The notes under the pieces were generated by a model. It did not search any database. It saw only the letters and a program-made list of their open reading frames with translations, and was not told the origin of the DNA. DNA of 64,000 bases from Candidatus Epilinea brevis. GTDB taxonomy: Bacteria; Chloroflexota; Anaerolineae; Epilineales; Epilineaceae. A program made the translations under genes and the position numbers. Shown piece after piece: positions 27,249-36,155 of the stretch. Position 1 is the first letter of the stretch. Every line of letters begins with the position of its first letter. The DNA lies in contig JADJUE010000006.1 in NCBI GenBank assembly GCA_016710785.1, positions 62,001 to 126,000 on the forward strand. The letters run 5' to 3'.

Positions 27249-27266
27249 CCGCCTGGTTGCGCCGGC
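27234..27266 (+). repeat. 33-base repeat, copy A2
   Basis: Matches 23212-23244 at 30 of 33 positions and overlaps the last codons of the DHFR-like gene. Confidence 0.7.
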
Positions 27267-27289
27267 CCCGATCCTTGGTCGGGCCGTCG

Positions 27290-28603
27290 TCAGTCGCGGC
27301 TAGGCCGCTCGCCGACCGACATCGTGATCTCCTGCTCCGTCCCGCCGCGCAGGACGGTCAGGCGCACTTCCTGGCCCGGTTCGGTGCGCAGGGCCACGTA
27401 GCTCAGCAGGTCGTCGAAGTCGTCGATGGGCTCGCCGTCGATGGCGGTGATGACATCGCCGCCGACGGGGACTTCCGCGTTCTGGTCGCTCAGGTTCTGG
27501 GCGCCCTTCAGCACCTGGGTTGCCGGGCCGTCCGGCTGCACGCCGATCACATAGGCCCCACGCGGCTCCGCCAGGTTGTTGGCCTGCGCCATCTCCACCG
27601 TGAAGTCGCTGGAGCCCTGGATGCCCAGGTAGGACCAGCGCGCCTTGCCGCTGGCGATCAGCTGCGGCACCACCTTGTTGACCACCGAGGCCGGGATGGC
27701 GAAGCCCACGCCGGAGTTGCCCGGCACGCCGCCCGCCTGGATGTTCATCGTCTCGATCTGGGCGTTGACGCCGATCACCTGGCCCGACAGGTCCAACAGC
27801 GGCCCGCCCGAATTGCCGGGGTTGATGGCCGCGTCGGTCTGGATGGTCTGCGGGATCTGGTAGCCCGGCTGGCCCGCGGCGGCCTGGCTGGGATCGGCCG
27901 CCGGGATCACCCGGCCCAGGGCGCTGATGATGCCCGAGGTCATGGAGTTGGCCTTGCCGAAGGGGTTGCCGATGGCGATCACCGGATGGCCCACCAGGAG
28001 GTCGTCCAGGTTTTCGAGGACCGGCAGGGCTCGCGCCGACTCAGGAAGGTCGTCGACCTTCAACACCGCCAGGTCGCTGTAGCCGTCCATGCCCACCACC
28101 CGGGCCTTGCGGCGGCTGCCGTCGCTGAAGACCACCTCCAGGGAGGAAGCGTCTCCGGCCACGTGCTTGTTGGTGACGATATGGCCCTGTTCGTCATAGA
28201 TCCAGCCAGAGCCGCTGCCCCGCGCCCGGCCGGGGCCCTGGCCCAGGTCCACCACCTGCTCGATGTTGATGGCCACCACGCCGGGGTTCACCTGCTGGTA
28301 GAGCCGGCTGAGGTCCGCCATGCCCGTGGTGGCACCGCCGCGCAGCGGCAGCTCCGCTCGCGGGGCCGCGCTGGGGGCCGGGCGGTTGATGCGCGCTGGA
28401 GATGAGGAGGCGCCATCGGCCGGCGTCTCGGGGGCGGTGTCGTTCAGGCTGAGCTGTTCCAGCCGCCCGCGCTGGCTCTGAAGGAGTTCCGCGCCCTTGC
28501 CGTTGCTCATCAGCAGGGCCACGCCCAGGCTTCCGGCGCAGAGCAGGGTCAGGCCGCCCACGCAGCCCAATCCCAGCAGCATGCGGCGTTCAAAGTGGTT
28601 CAT
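27290..28603 (-). CDS. HtrA/DegP-like trypsin-type serine protease with PDZ domain
   Basis: 437 residues from ATG 28603 (AGGAG eight bases upstream). N-terminal membrane anchor (residues about 9-30), Ser/Pro linker, trypsin-like domain with catalytic His (IVTNKHVAG), Asp (YSDLAVLKV) and Ser (INPGNSGGPL), then a PDZ domain (GAYVIGVQPDGPA, DVITAIDGEPIDDFDDLLSY). It would degrade misfolded envelope proteins outside the membrane. Divergent from the alpha-2-macroglobulin gene, a protease trap. Confidence 0.93.
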   Translation of the reverse strand: MNHFERRMLLGLGCVGGLTLLCAGSLGVALLMSNGKGAELLQSQRGRLEQLSLNDTAPETPADGASSSPARINRPAPSAAPRAELPLRGGATTGMADLSRLYQQVNPGVVAINIEQVVDLGQGPGRARGSGSGWIYDEQGHIVTNKHVAGDASSLEVVFSDGSRRKARVVGMDGYSDLAVLKVDDLPESARALPVLENLDDLLVGHPVIAIGNPFGKANSMTSGIISALGRVIPAADPSQAAAGQPGYQIPQTIQTDAAINPGNSGGPLLDLSGQVIGVNAQIETMNIQAGGVPGNSGVGFAIPASVVNKVVPQLIASGKARWSYLGIQGSSDFTVEMAQANNLAEPRGAYVIGVQPDGPATQVLKGAQNLSDQNAEVPVGGDVITAIDGEPIDDFDDLLSYVALRTEPGQEVRLTVLRGGTEQEITMSVGERPSRD

Positions 28604-29040
28604 CGGTTGCACTCCTGTCGGTGGGGTTCTCGGCGCCCTGGCTGAAGGGCGTCCCTTGCATCGGCGAAGGGTTCAAGGCTTACGTTCATCATTAGAATCT
28701 TAGTCCCATTCCCGGGCCGCGGCCATGCCGGAGGATCCGCGAACGGCGCTCCCACGCAGGCGTGGATCGGGAAGGGGTGCGATCATTCTGCCGTCGGGCG
28801 GTGAAGGGTCCGTGAAGCTCGTCTGAGCGGTCCATGAATCGTCGGCCGGCGCCAGGGGAACCAGCGGGCGCGTAACTTCGTTCAAGCGCTGGTGTTGTCT
28901 CCAGTGAGGGCCGCGGTTCGTATACGCCTCGGCTCACGGCGTGAACGCGCCCTTCGCGCCCCTGTCCGCCTGGGCCGGCACTGACCCTGAACCGAGAGAT
29001 TGCAGCGAAACGCGTGCCCCGCACGCCCGAGGAGGAAAAC
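28604..29040. other. Divergent intergenic region between htrA-like and macroglobulin genes
   Basis: 437 bases, no gene seen. It must hold both promoters. An AT-rich stretch around 28685-28705 is a candidate leftward -10 area and TATACG near 28920 a weak rightward one; neither has a convincing -35. Confidence 0.4.
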
Positions 29041-32000
29041 GTGATCCGTCGCCCATCCACCCTGACCGCCCGTTCCGTTCGGACCTTGCTGGTAGCCGGT
29101 CTGCTGTTGACGGCCGCCGCGGCCTGCCAGCGCAAGGACGGCACGCCGTCACCGCTGGAGGAAGCCTTGGACACCGTGAAGGAGAACCTGGGCGGTGGCC
29201 AGTCCGCCGCGCCCGGCGCCAGCTCGGGGGGCGGCAAGCCGTTGGCCCAGCCGGCCACACCGGGCGTCTACTTCAGCCTGGCCGGCGCCGACGGCGCCCA
29301 GGCCACGGCCGAGCCGGCGCAGTCGGTGGCCGGCGAGCCCCTGGACCAGGTGGCCCTCCAGCGCCGACTGGCCAGCCTGCCGGACCTGGGCGCCGAGGGT
29401 CCGCTGCAGACCAGCTTCCGCTTCCGCGATGGACCCAAGCCGCCGCCGATCCCCGGCGAAACCCGGCCGCAGCCATTTCCAGCACCGGCCGACAAGGCCG
29501 GTCCGCCGCCCGAGGCCCTGCCCGGCGAGCTGACGGTGCTGCGCTACGGGCCGGAGGGCGAGCAGGAGAGCGCGCCGCGCCTCTCGCTGACCTTCAGCCG
29601 CCCGATGGTGCCCTTGACCTCGATCGCGCAGCTGGCGGCCAAGGACCTGCCGGTCAAGCTGGAGCCGCAGCCGAAGGGCCAATGGCGCTGGCTGGGCACG
29701 CGCACCCTGGTCTTCGAGCCGGAGGGCGGGCGGCTGCCCAAGGCCACGCGTTATACGGTGACGGTGCCCGCGGGCATCAAGGACGCCGCGGGCCAGGCCC
29801 TGGCCAAGGCGGTCAGCTGGGAGCTGACCCTGCCGGCTCTGGCCATCGTGGATGCCCGGCCGTCGGTCGACGAGACGGCCGCCGATCTGGAGCCGCTGAT
29901 CGTCGTACGCTTCAACCAGCGGGTGAGTGACGAGAACCTGCTCGACGGCAAGCTGACCCTGGAGGCCGGCGGGAAGCCGGCCGCCTTGCGCGAGGCCACG
30001 GCGGAGGAGCTGCAGGCCGATCCGGGAGGCAAGGCCATGGTGGATGGCGCGCCCGCCGGCACCTGGCTGGCGCTGAAGCCGGCGCGGGCCCTGCCCAAGG
30101 ACAGCGCGGTCAAGCTGCTGCTCGCGGCCGGCGCGCCATCGGCGGAGGGGCCGCTCACGAGCGCGGACGCCTACGAGCACGCCTTCCGCACCTATGGCCC
30201 CTTGAAGGCCAGCTACATCTCCTGCCCGGGGGCTGACGAAGAGGTGCCCGTCGGGGACGGTGATACCCTCGTCGAGGGCTGCGATCCGATGAGCCAGGGC
30301 TTCACCATCTCCTTCAACAACGGCCTGGACCGCGCCTCCATCGGTGACGAGGACCTGAAAGTCGATCCGCCGCTGTCTGGGCAAGGGATGTCGATCTACG
30401 AGAACATCCTGCAGATCGAGGGCATGCCCTCCGGTCGGACGACCTACACGGTGCGGGTGCCCGCCGGTCTCACCGACCGCTTCGGCCAGCGCCTGGGCAA
30501 AGACCTCACCGTCGCCTTCAAGACCGGCAGCATGCGTCCCGCGCTCATGGTGCCCGGCGACCAGAGCGTGGTGCTGGACCCGGCGGCCAAGGGCGTGATG
30601 GAGATCTACACGGTCAACAACGCCAAGCTGCGGGTGGTCCTGAAGCGCGTCAAGCCGGAGGACTGGCCCGCCTTCCAGCAGGCCATGGGCCGCGGCGATT
30701 TCCAGGGCCCTGAGCGGATGCCGGGGGCAGCGGTTTCCGACGAGACGGTCGAGACCAAGGCGCCGGAGGACACGATGGCCCCCCTGCGCCTGGATCTGAA
30801 CAAGGCCCTGACCGACGGCAAGGGCATGGTGGCGGTGGCCGTGCTGCCGATGGCGGAGGACCCGGACAACTGGCTCAACCGCCCGCAATGGCGCTGGGTG
30901 CAGGTGACGGACCTGGGCGTGGACGTTTCGCTGGAGGCCGGCAAGGCCCGCCTGTGGGTGACCGACCTGGCCGGCGGCGCGCCGGTGGCGGGCGCCGCGC
31001 TGCGCCTGGAGGGCGCGACCGCGACGACCGATGCCCAGGGTCTGGCCACCTTGGACCTGTCGACGCGCGGCAAGGACCTGCCCGTGGTGGTCACCAAGGG
31101 CGGCGACATGGCCCTGCTCAACGTCTGGGCGCCGGAATGGGACAACCAGGCCCAGGGCCTGTGGTTCGTCTTTGACGACCGCGGCATCTACCGGCCGGGT
31201 GAGGAGGTGCACCTCAAGGGCTGGCTGCGGCAGCAGGGCGCCGGCCCCCAGGGCGACCTGGGCCGGGTGGACGCCTCGGCTGAAGCCGTGAGCTTCAAGC
31301 TGTCGGACAACAGCGGCAACGAGATCGCGAAGGGCGAATGGCCCCTGGGTCCGGCCGGCGGCTTCAGCGGCGTGATCCGCCTGCCCGACGATGTGGCGGT
31401 GGGCCAGGCCGGCCTGGAGTTGCGTGCGGTGGGCAAGGGCGTCCAGGGCCTGCGCGAGCATTACGGCACGGTGAACATCGCCGAGTTCCGCCGGCCGGAG
31501 TTCGAGGTGAAGGTGGCCGCGGAGAAGGCCGAATGGCTGCAGGGCCAGACGGCCACCGTGGAGGCGACGGCCGCCTACTACGGCGGCGGCCCCCTGGGCG
31601 GTGCGGCGGTGGACTGGTCGGTGAGCGGCTCGCCCAGCAGCTACAGCCCGCCCGGCCATGACGACTTCCAGTTCGGGCGCTGGACGCCCTGGTGGATGGA
31701 CGCGCGCCCGGTAGTCGACAACTTCGGCCGTATGCGCACCGACTTCGGCGGTGGCGCGGAGACCAAGAACCTCGCGGCGCGGACGGATGCCGCCGGCCGC
31801 CACCGCCTGGCCATCGCCCTGGAGGGCGTCAGCCCCCTCTCGGCCGCCAGCTTCAGCGTCTCGGCGGGCGTCCAAGACGTCAACCGCCAGAGAATCAGCG
31901 GCTCCAGCAGCTTCCTGGTGCATCCGGCCGAGGTCTACGTGGGCCTGCGCGGCAGCGGCTGGTTCGTGAAGCCGGACGAGGCCTACACGGTGGACGCCAT

Positions 32001-35000
32001 CGTGGCGGCCATCGACGGCGAGTTGGCCCTGGGCCGGCCGATCAAGATCGTCGCCGAGCGGGTGGAGCGGGAATGGCTGCCCAGCGGCGAGGTGGAAGAG
32101 AAGGTGGCGAAGGTCGGCGGCTGCGATCTGAGCAGCGGCGCCGAGCCCGTCACCTGCGAGCTCAGCTTCGACAAGGGCGGCGAGTACCGCGTCACCGCCG
32201 AGACCTCCGACGAGGCCGGCCGGCCCAACCAGAGCCAGATCCAGGTCTGGGTCTCCGGCGGCGGCTGGATGGGCGGCTACGACAGCCCCGACCGCCGGTT
32301 GCAGGCGGACGCGGTGACGCTGGTGCCGGACAAGGACAGCTACCAGCCCGGCGACACGGCGCGCCTGCTCATCCAATCGCCCTTCGCCCCGGCCGAGGCC
32401 CTGATCTCGGTCCGCCGCTCAGGGACGCTGAGCACCGAGCAGCGCAGCATCGACGCGAGCGGCAGCCTGACCTTCGAGCTGCCCATCACGGAGGGCTTCA
32501 TGCCCAACGTCCATGTGCAGGTGGATATCGTGGGGGCCAAGGCGCGGGAGGGTGACGACGGCAAGCCTTCCACGACGCTTCCCAAGCAGCCGGCCCTGGC
32601 CACCGGCAGCATCCGCCTGCCCGTGCCGCCCAAGCGCCGCGAGCTGACGGTGACGGCGAAGCCGGCCGCCGCGCAGGTGGCCCCGGGTGCGGACACCGAG
32701 GTGGCCCTCACGGTGATGGACGCCGCCGGCAAGCCCCTGGCGGATGCCGAGCTGGCCCTGGTGGTGGTGGACGAGGCCGTCCTGGCCCTGACCCAGTACA
32801 AGATGGGCGACCCCCTGGCCGCTTTCTACCCCGACCGCGAGAGCGGCGTCTCGGACAACCGCCTGCGCGAGCTGCTGCAGCTGGCGGATCCGCGGCTGGT
32901 GGCGGATATGGGGCGGCCGGCCACCCCAGGGCTGCCGATGGATCTCTCCGCGACAGCCGAGTCCTTGATGGCCGATGGTGCCGCCCCCGGCATGGCCCTG
33001 ATGTCCAAGGCCATGACCGGCGGACGTGGCGGTGGCGGCGGCGGCGGCGATGCCTACGCGGTGGATGAACGGACCGACTTCAACCCCCTGGCCGCCTTCG
33101 TCCCCGACGCGCGCAGCGCGGCGGACGGGACGGTGACGGTCAAGGTCAAGCTACCGGACAACGTCACCCGCTACCGCGTCATGGCCGTGGCCACGGATGG
33201 CGACCAGCGCTTCGGCAAGGGCGAGGCGGGCCTGCTGGCCCAGCTGCCCCTGACCGTGCGGCCCTCCGCGCCGCGCTTCCTCAACTTCGGCGACCGCTTC
33301 GAGTTGCCGGTGGTGGTCCAGAACCTGGGCAAGGCGCCGGTGGATGTAGACGTCTTGGTCCGTGCCGCCAACCTGGGCCTGGACGGGGGCTGGAAGGACG
33401 AGGCCAAGGGTCTCGTGGGCGTCGGGCGGCGGGTGACCGTGCCGGCCGACGGCCGGGTCGAGGTCCGCTTCCCGGCCACCGCCGAGCAGGCCGGCACCGC
33501 CCTCTTCCAGGCGGCCGCCTTCGGGCCGGATTCAGGGGACGCCGCACGCGTCAGCCTGCCGGTCTACAGCCCGGTGACCACCGAGGCCTTCGCCACCTAC
33601 GGCGAGATCGACGCGGGCGCGGTGCGCCAGGCGGTGGAGCGTCCCGCGGGGGTCGTCCCCCAGTTCGGCGCCCTGCAGCTGACCACCAGCAGCACGGCCC
33701 TGGGCAACCTGACCGACGCCTTCCTCTACCTGCAGAGCTACCCCTTCGAATGCGCCGAGCAGGTGGCCAGCCGGATGATGGCCACCGTGGCCCTGAAGGA
33801 CGTGCTGCGGGCCTTCAACGCCCCCGGCCTGCCCGGCGAGGCGGAGGTGGACGCGGCCATCCGCGCCGACCTGGCGCGCCTGGCGGCCATGCAGAGCCAG
33901 CAGGACCGCGGCTGGGACTGGTGGACTTCCGGCCGCCCGGGCAATCCGCGGGTCACCCTACATGTAGTTCACGCCCTGGCCCGCGCCCAGGCCAAGGGCT
34001 ACGACCCGGCGGCTTCCGGCGTGGACATGGGAGCGCTGGACGAATACCTGCTGCGGATCCGCGAAGTGGCCCGCCAGGCCGATCCCGACATCACCGAGGC
34101 CGACATCGACCTGCTCCACGCCGAGGCCCTGTATGTCCGGCGCCTCAGGGGCAGCAGCGCCACGGCCCAGGTGCGTGAGCTGGCCGGGCGGCTGGACAAG
34201 CTGCCGCTGGATGCCAAGGCCTGGCTGCTTTCGGCCATGGCGGGGCTGGACCGTTTCGACGAGACCCGTGCCGCCATCCGCAAGGCCATCGCCGACGCGG
34301 CCACCGAAGAGGCCGCCACGGCCCAGTTCAGCACCGAGATCTCCGAGACCGACCGCGGCGTCTTCCTGCGCAGCGAGCGCCGGACGGACGCCATCGTCCT
34401 GGACGCCCTCCTGGGCGACCAGCCGGACAATGACCTGATCGTCAAGACCGTGCGTGGTCTCTTGGACCATCGCGTCCGGGGCCGCTGGGGTTCCACCCAG
34501 GAGAACGCCTGGGTGCTCATCGCCCTGGACCGCTACTTCCGCCAGGCCGAAGGCGTCACCCCGGATTTCGTGGCTCGCGCCTGGCTGGGCGACAAGCTGG
34601 CCGCCGAGACACCCTTCGTGGGCCGCTCGGCCGACCGCGGCCAGTCGGACATCCCCCTGAGCGAGCTGCCGGAGGGCAAGGCCATCGACCTGACCCTGGC
34701 CAAGGAGGGCGCCGGCCGGCTGTACTACCGGCTGGGCCTCAGCTACGCGCCGGCCAGCCTCAAGGTGGACCCGCTGGAGCGGGGCTTCAGCGTCAGCCGC
34801 AGCTACGAGGCGGTGGACGACCCGGGCGACGTGCGGCGCACCGCCGACGGCGGCTGGGAGCTGAAGGCCGGCAGCCGGGTGCGTGTGCGCCTGAGCATGG
34901 CGGCCGCCTCGCGGCGCTACCAGGTGGCCCTGGTGGACCCGCTGCCGGCGGGCCTGGAGGCCCTGAACCCCGAGCTGGCCACCACCGAGGTCCTCCCGCC

Positions 35001-35250
35001 GGACGGCGAAGAGCAGGACGGCGGACCGATGCCCTGGTGGCGCTGGTGGCGCTGGTACGACCGCGAGGGCTTCCGCGACGACCGGGTGGAGGTGTTCACG
35101 AGCTTCCTGGACGCCGGCGACTACAGCTACAGCTACGTGGCCCGCGCCACGACGCCCGGCAGCTTCACCGTGCCGCCGGTGAAGGTGGAGGAGATGTACC
35201 ATCCCGAGACCTTCGGGCGCGGCGGCACCGACAAGGTCGTGGTGCGATGA
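29041..35250 (+). CDS. Alpha-2-macroglobulin-like lipoprotein with thioester
   Basis: 2069 residues. GTG 29041 is chosen because GAGGAGG ends five bases upstream and it gives a lipobox at Cys29 (LLTAAAAC). Family features in order: Big_5-like domain (about 170-280), macroglobulin domains (GLWFVFDDRGIYRPGEEV, FRRPEFEVKV), bait region, A2M domain (TDFNPLAAFVPDARS; LPDNVTRYRVMAVA), and the thioester motif CAEQ at Cys1571, followed by an alpha-alpha toroid (RWGSTQENAWVLIAL) and receptor-like domain. Bacterial homologues trap attacking proteases. Penicillin-binding protein 1C, the usual neighbour in Proteobacteria, is absent; an HtrA protease is divergent instead. Confidence 0.93.
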   Translation: MIRRPSTLTARSVRTLLVAGLLLTAAAACQRKDGTPSPLEEALDTVKENLGGGQSAAPGASSGGGKPLAQPATPGVYFSLAGADGAQATAEPAQSVAGEPLDQVALQRRLASLPDLGAEGPLQTSFRFRDGPKPPPIPGETRPQPFPAPADKAGPPPEALPGELTVLRYGPEGEQESAPRLSLTFSRPMVPLTSIAQLAAKDLPVKLEPQPKGQWRWLGTRTLVFEPEGGRLPKATRYTVTVPAGIKDAAGQALAKAVSWELTLPALAIVDARPSVDETAADLEPLIVVRFNQRVSDENLLDGKLTLEAGGKPAALREATAEELQADPGGKAMVDGAPAGTWLALKPARALPKDSAVKLLLAAGAPSAEGPLTSADAYEHAFRTYGPLKASYISCPGADEEVPVGDGDTLVEGCDPMSQGFTISFNNGLDRASIGDEDLKVDPPLSGQGMSIYENILQIEGMPSGRTTYTVRVPAGLTDRFGQRLGKDLTVAFKTGSMRPALMVPGDQSVVLDPAAKGVMEIYTVNNAKLRVVLKRVKPEDWPAFQQAMGRGDFQGPERMPGAAVSDETVETKAPEDTMAPLRLDLNKALTDGKGMVAVAVLPMAEDPDNWLNRPQWRWVQVTDLGVDVSLEAGKARLWVTDLAGGAPVAGAALRLEGATATTDAQGLATLDLSTRGKDLPVVVTKGGDMALLNVWAPEWDNQAQGLWFVFDDRGIYRPGEEVHLKGWLRQQGAGPQGDLGRVDASAEAVSFKLSDNSGNEIAKGEWPLGPAGGFSGVIRLPDDVAVGQAGLELRAVGKGVQGLREHYGTVNIAEFRRPEFEVKVAAEKAEWLQGQTATVEATAAYYGGGPLGGAAVDWSVSGSPSSYSPPGHDDFQFGRWTPWWMDARPVVDNFGRMRTDFGGGAETKNLAARTDAAGRHRLAIALEGVSPLSAASFSVSAGVQDVNRQRISGSSSFLVHPAEVYVGLRGSGWFVKPDEAYTVDAIVAAIDGELALGRPIKIVAERVEREWLPSGEVEEKVAKVGGCDLSSGAEPVTCELSFDKGGEYRVTAETSDEAGRPNQSQIQVWVSGGGWMGGYDSPDRRLQADAVTLVPDKDSYQPGDTARLLIQSPFAPAEALISVRRSGTLSTEQRSIDASGSLTFELPITEGFMPNVHVQVDIVGAKAREGDDGKPSTTLPKQPALATGSIRLPVPPKRRELTVTAKPAAAQVAPGADTEVALTVMDAAGKPLADAELALVVVDEAVLALTQYKMGDPLAAFYPDRESGVSDNRLRELLQLADPRLVADMGRPATPGLPMDLSATAESLMADGAAPGMALMSKAMTGGRGGGGGGGDAYAVDERTDFNPLAAFVPDARSAADGTVTVKVKLPDNVTRYRVMAVATDGDQRFGKGEAGLLAQLPLTVRPSAPRFLNFGDRFELPVVVQNLGKAPVDVDVLVRAANLGLDGGWKDEAKGLVGVGRRVTVPADGRVEVRFPATAEQAGTALFQAAAFGPDSGDAARVSLPVYSPVTTEAFATYGEIDAGAVRQAVERPAGVVPQFGALQLTTSSTALGNLTDAFLYLQSYPFECAEQVASRMMATVALKDVLRAFNAPGLPGEAEVDAAIRADLARLAAMQSQQDRGWDWWTSGRPGNPRVTLHVVHALARAQAKGYDPAASGVDMGALDEYLLRIREVARQADPDITEADIDLLHAEALYVRRLRGSSATAQVRELAGRLDKLPLDAKAWLLSAMAGLDRFDETRAAIRKAIADAATEEAATAQFSTEISETDRGVFLRSERRTDAIVLDALLGDQPDNDLIVKTVRGLLDHRVRGRWGSTQENAWVLIALDRYFRQAEGVTPDFVARAWLGDKLAAETPFVGRSADRGQSDIPLSELPEGKAIDLTLAKEGAGRLYYRLGLSYAPASLKVDPLERGFSVSRSYEAVDDPGDVRRTADGGWELKAGSRVRVRLSMAAASRRYQVALVDPLPAGLEALNPELATTEVLPPDGEEQDGGPMPWWRWWRWYDREGFRDDRVEVFTSFLDAGDYSYSYVARATTPGSFTVPPVKVEEMYHPETFGRGGTDKVVVR

Positions 35251-35275
35251 GCGCATCCCCATGCTGGAGTGTCGT

Positions 35276-36112
35276 ATGACCTACCGCTGGACCCTCCTGC
35301 GCGCCGGCGCCTTTCGGTTGGACGGCGGCAGCATGTTCGGCGTGGTGCCCAAGGCCCTGTGGGCCCGGCTCAGCCCGCCGGACGACGAGAACCGCATCCC
35401 CCTGCAGACCAACTGCCTGCTGCTGGAAGGCGGCGGGCGGCGGGTGCTCGTCGAGACGGGCTACGGATCCAAGTGGGGGGAGAAGGACCGGGCGATCTTC
35501 GGGATGGAGCCGCGCTCGGTGCTGGACGCCCTGGCCGAGGCGGGTGTCGATCGGGGCGACATCGACGCCGTCATCGTCACCCACCTGCACTTCGACCATG
35601 CCGGCGGCCTGACCCATCTGGACGAGGAGGGACAGCCGGTGCCCAGCTTCCCCAACGCCGAGGTCATCGTCCAACGCCAGGAATGGGAGGACGCCCTGGC
35701 CAACCGCTCGACGATGACCCGCACCTACCTGCGCAGCCACCTGGATCCGGTGGCGGCGCAGCTGCGCCTGGTGGAGGGGGATCTGGAGGTGCTGCCGGGC
35801 ATCCGGGTATGGCCGATGGTCGGCCACACCTTCGGGCAGCAGGCCGTGCGCTTCCAGGACGAGGCCGGCACGGTCTGCTTCCCGGGCGACGTCATGCCCA
35901 CGGTGAAGCATCTGGGAGCGGCCTACAACATGGCCTACGACATCCTGCCCTACACCAACATCCAGTCCAAGGCGGCGCTGCTGGGCCGCGCGGCCGCGGA
36001 GGGTTGGCGCCTCGTCATCGACCACGAGCCGCTGTGGCCGGTGGTGAGCGTGGCGCCGGCAGAGAAGCCGGGGCAGTGGCGGTTGGAGGGGGTGGGCGGC
36101 GACTTGGGGTGA
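35276..36112 (+). CDS. MBL-fold metallo-hydrolase
   Basis: 278 residues. Metal motif VTHLHFDHAGGL (HxHxDH), later His in VGHTFGQQ, Asp in FPGDVMPT and His in IDHEP complete a two-metal site. Resembles lactonase/quorum-quenching-like and other small MBL hydrolases; the substrate cannot be told. GGAG six bases before ATG 35276 supports this start over ATG 35261. 25 bases after the macroglobulin stop, so possibly co-transcribed. Confidence 0.88.
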   Translation: MTYRWTLLRAGAFRLDGGSMFGVVPKALWARLSPPDDENRIPLQTNCLLLEGGGRRVLVETGYGSKWGEKDRAIFGMEPRSVLDALAEAGVDRGDIDAVIVTHLHFDHAGGLTHLDEEGQPVPSFPNAEVIVQRQEWEDALANRSTMTRTYLRSHLDPVAAQLRLVEGDLEVLPGIRVWPMVGHTFGQQAVRFQDEAGTVCFPGDVMPTVKHLGAAYNMAYDILPYTNIQSKAALLGRAAAEGWRLVIDHEPLWPVVSVAPAEKPGQWRLEGVGGDLG

Positions 36113-36120
36113 TCCGCTCC

Positions 36121-36149
36121 TTGACCGGCGACGGCCCACCGCGCATAGT
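36121..36149 (+). promoter_or_regulatory. Promoter of the pseudouridine synthase gene, leaderless
   Basis: TTGACC (36121-36126), 17-base spacer, CATAGT (36144-36149). ATG 36156 is the seventh base after the -10 box and no SD is present, so the mRNA should start at or next to the A of ATG. Confidence 0.65.
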
Positions 36150-36155
36150 TGCGTC

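Noticed and set aside
29149..32376. 1075-codon minus-strand frame
   Set aside because: Antisense shadow of the macroglobulin gene; no recognisable motif.
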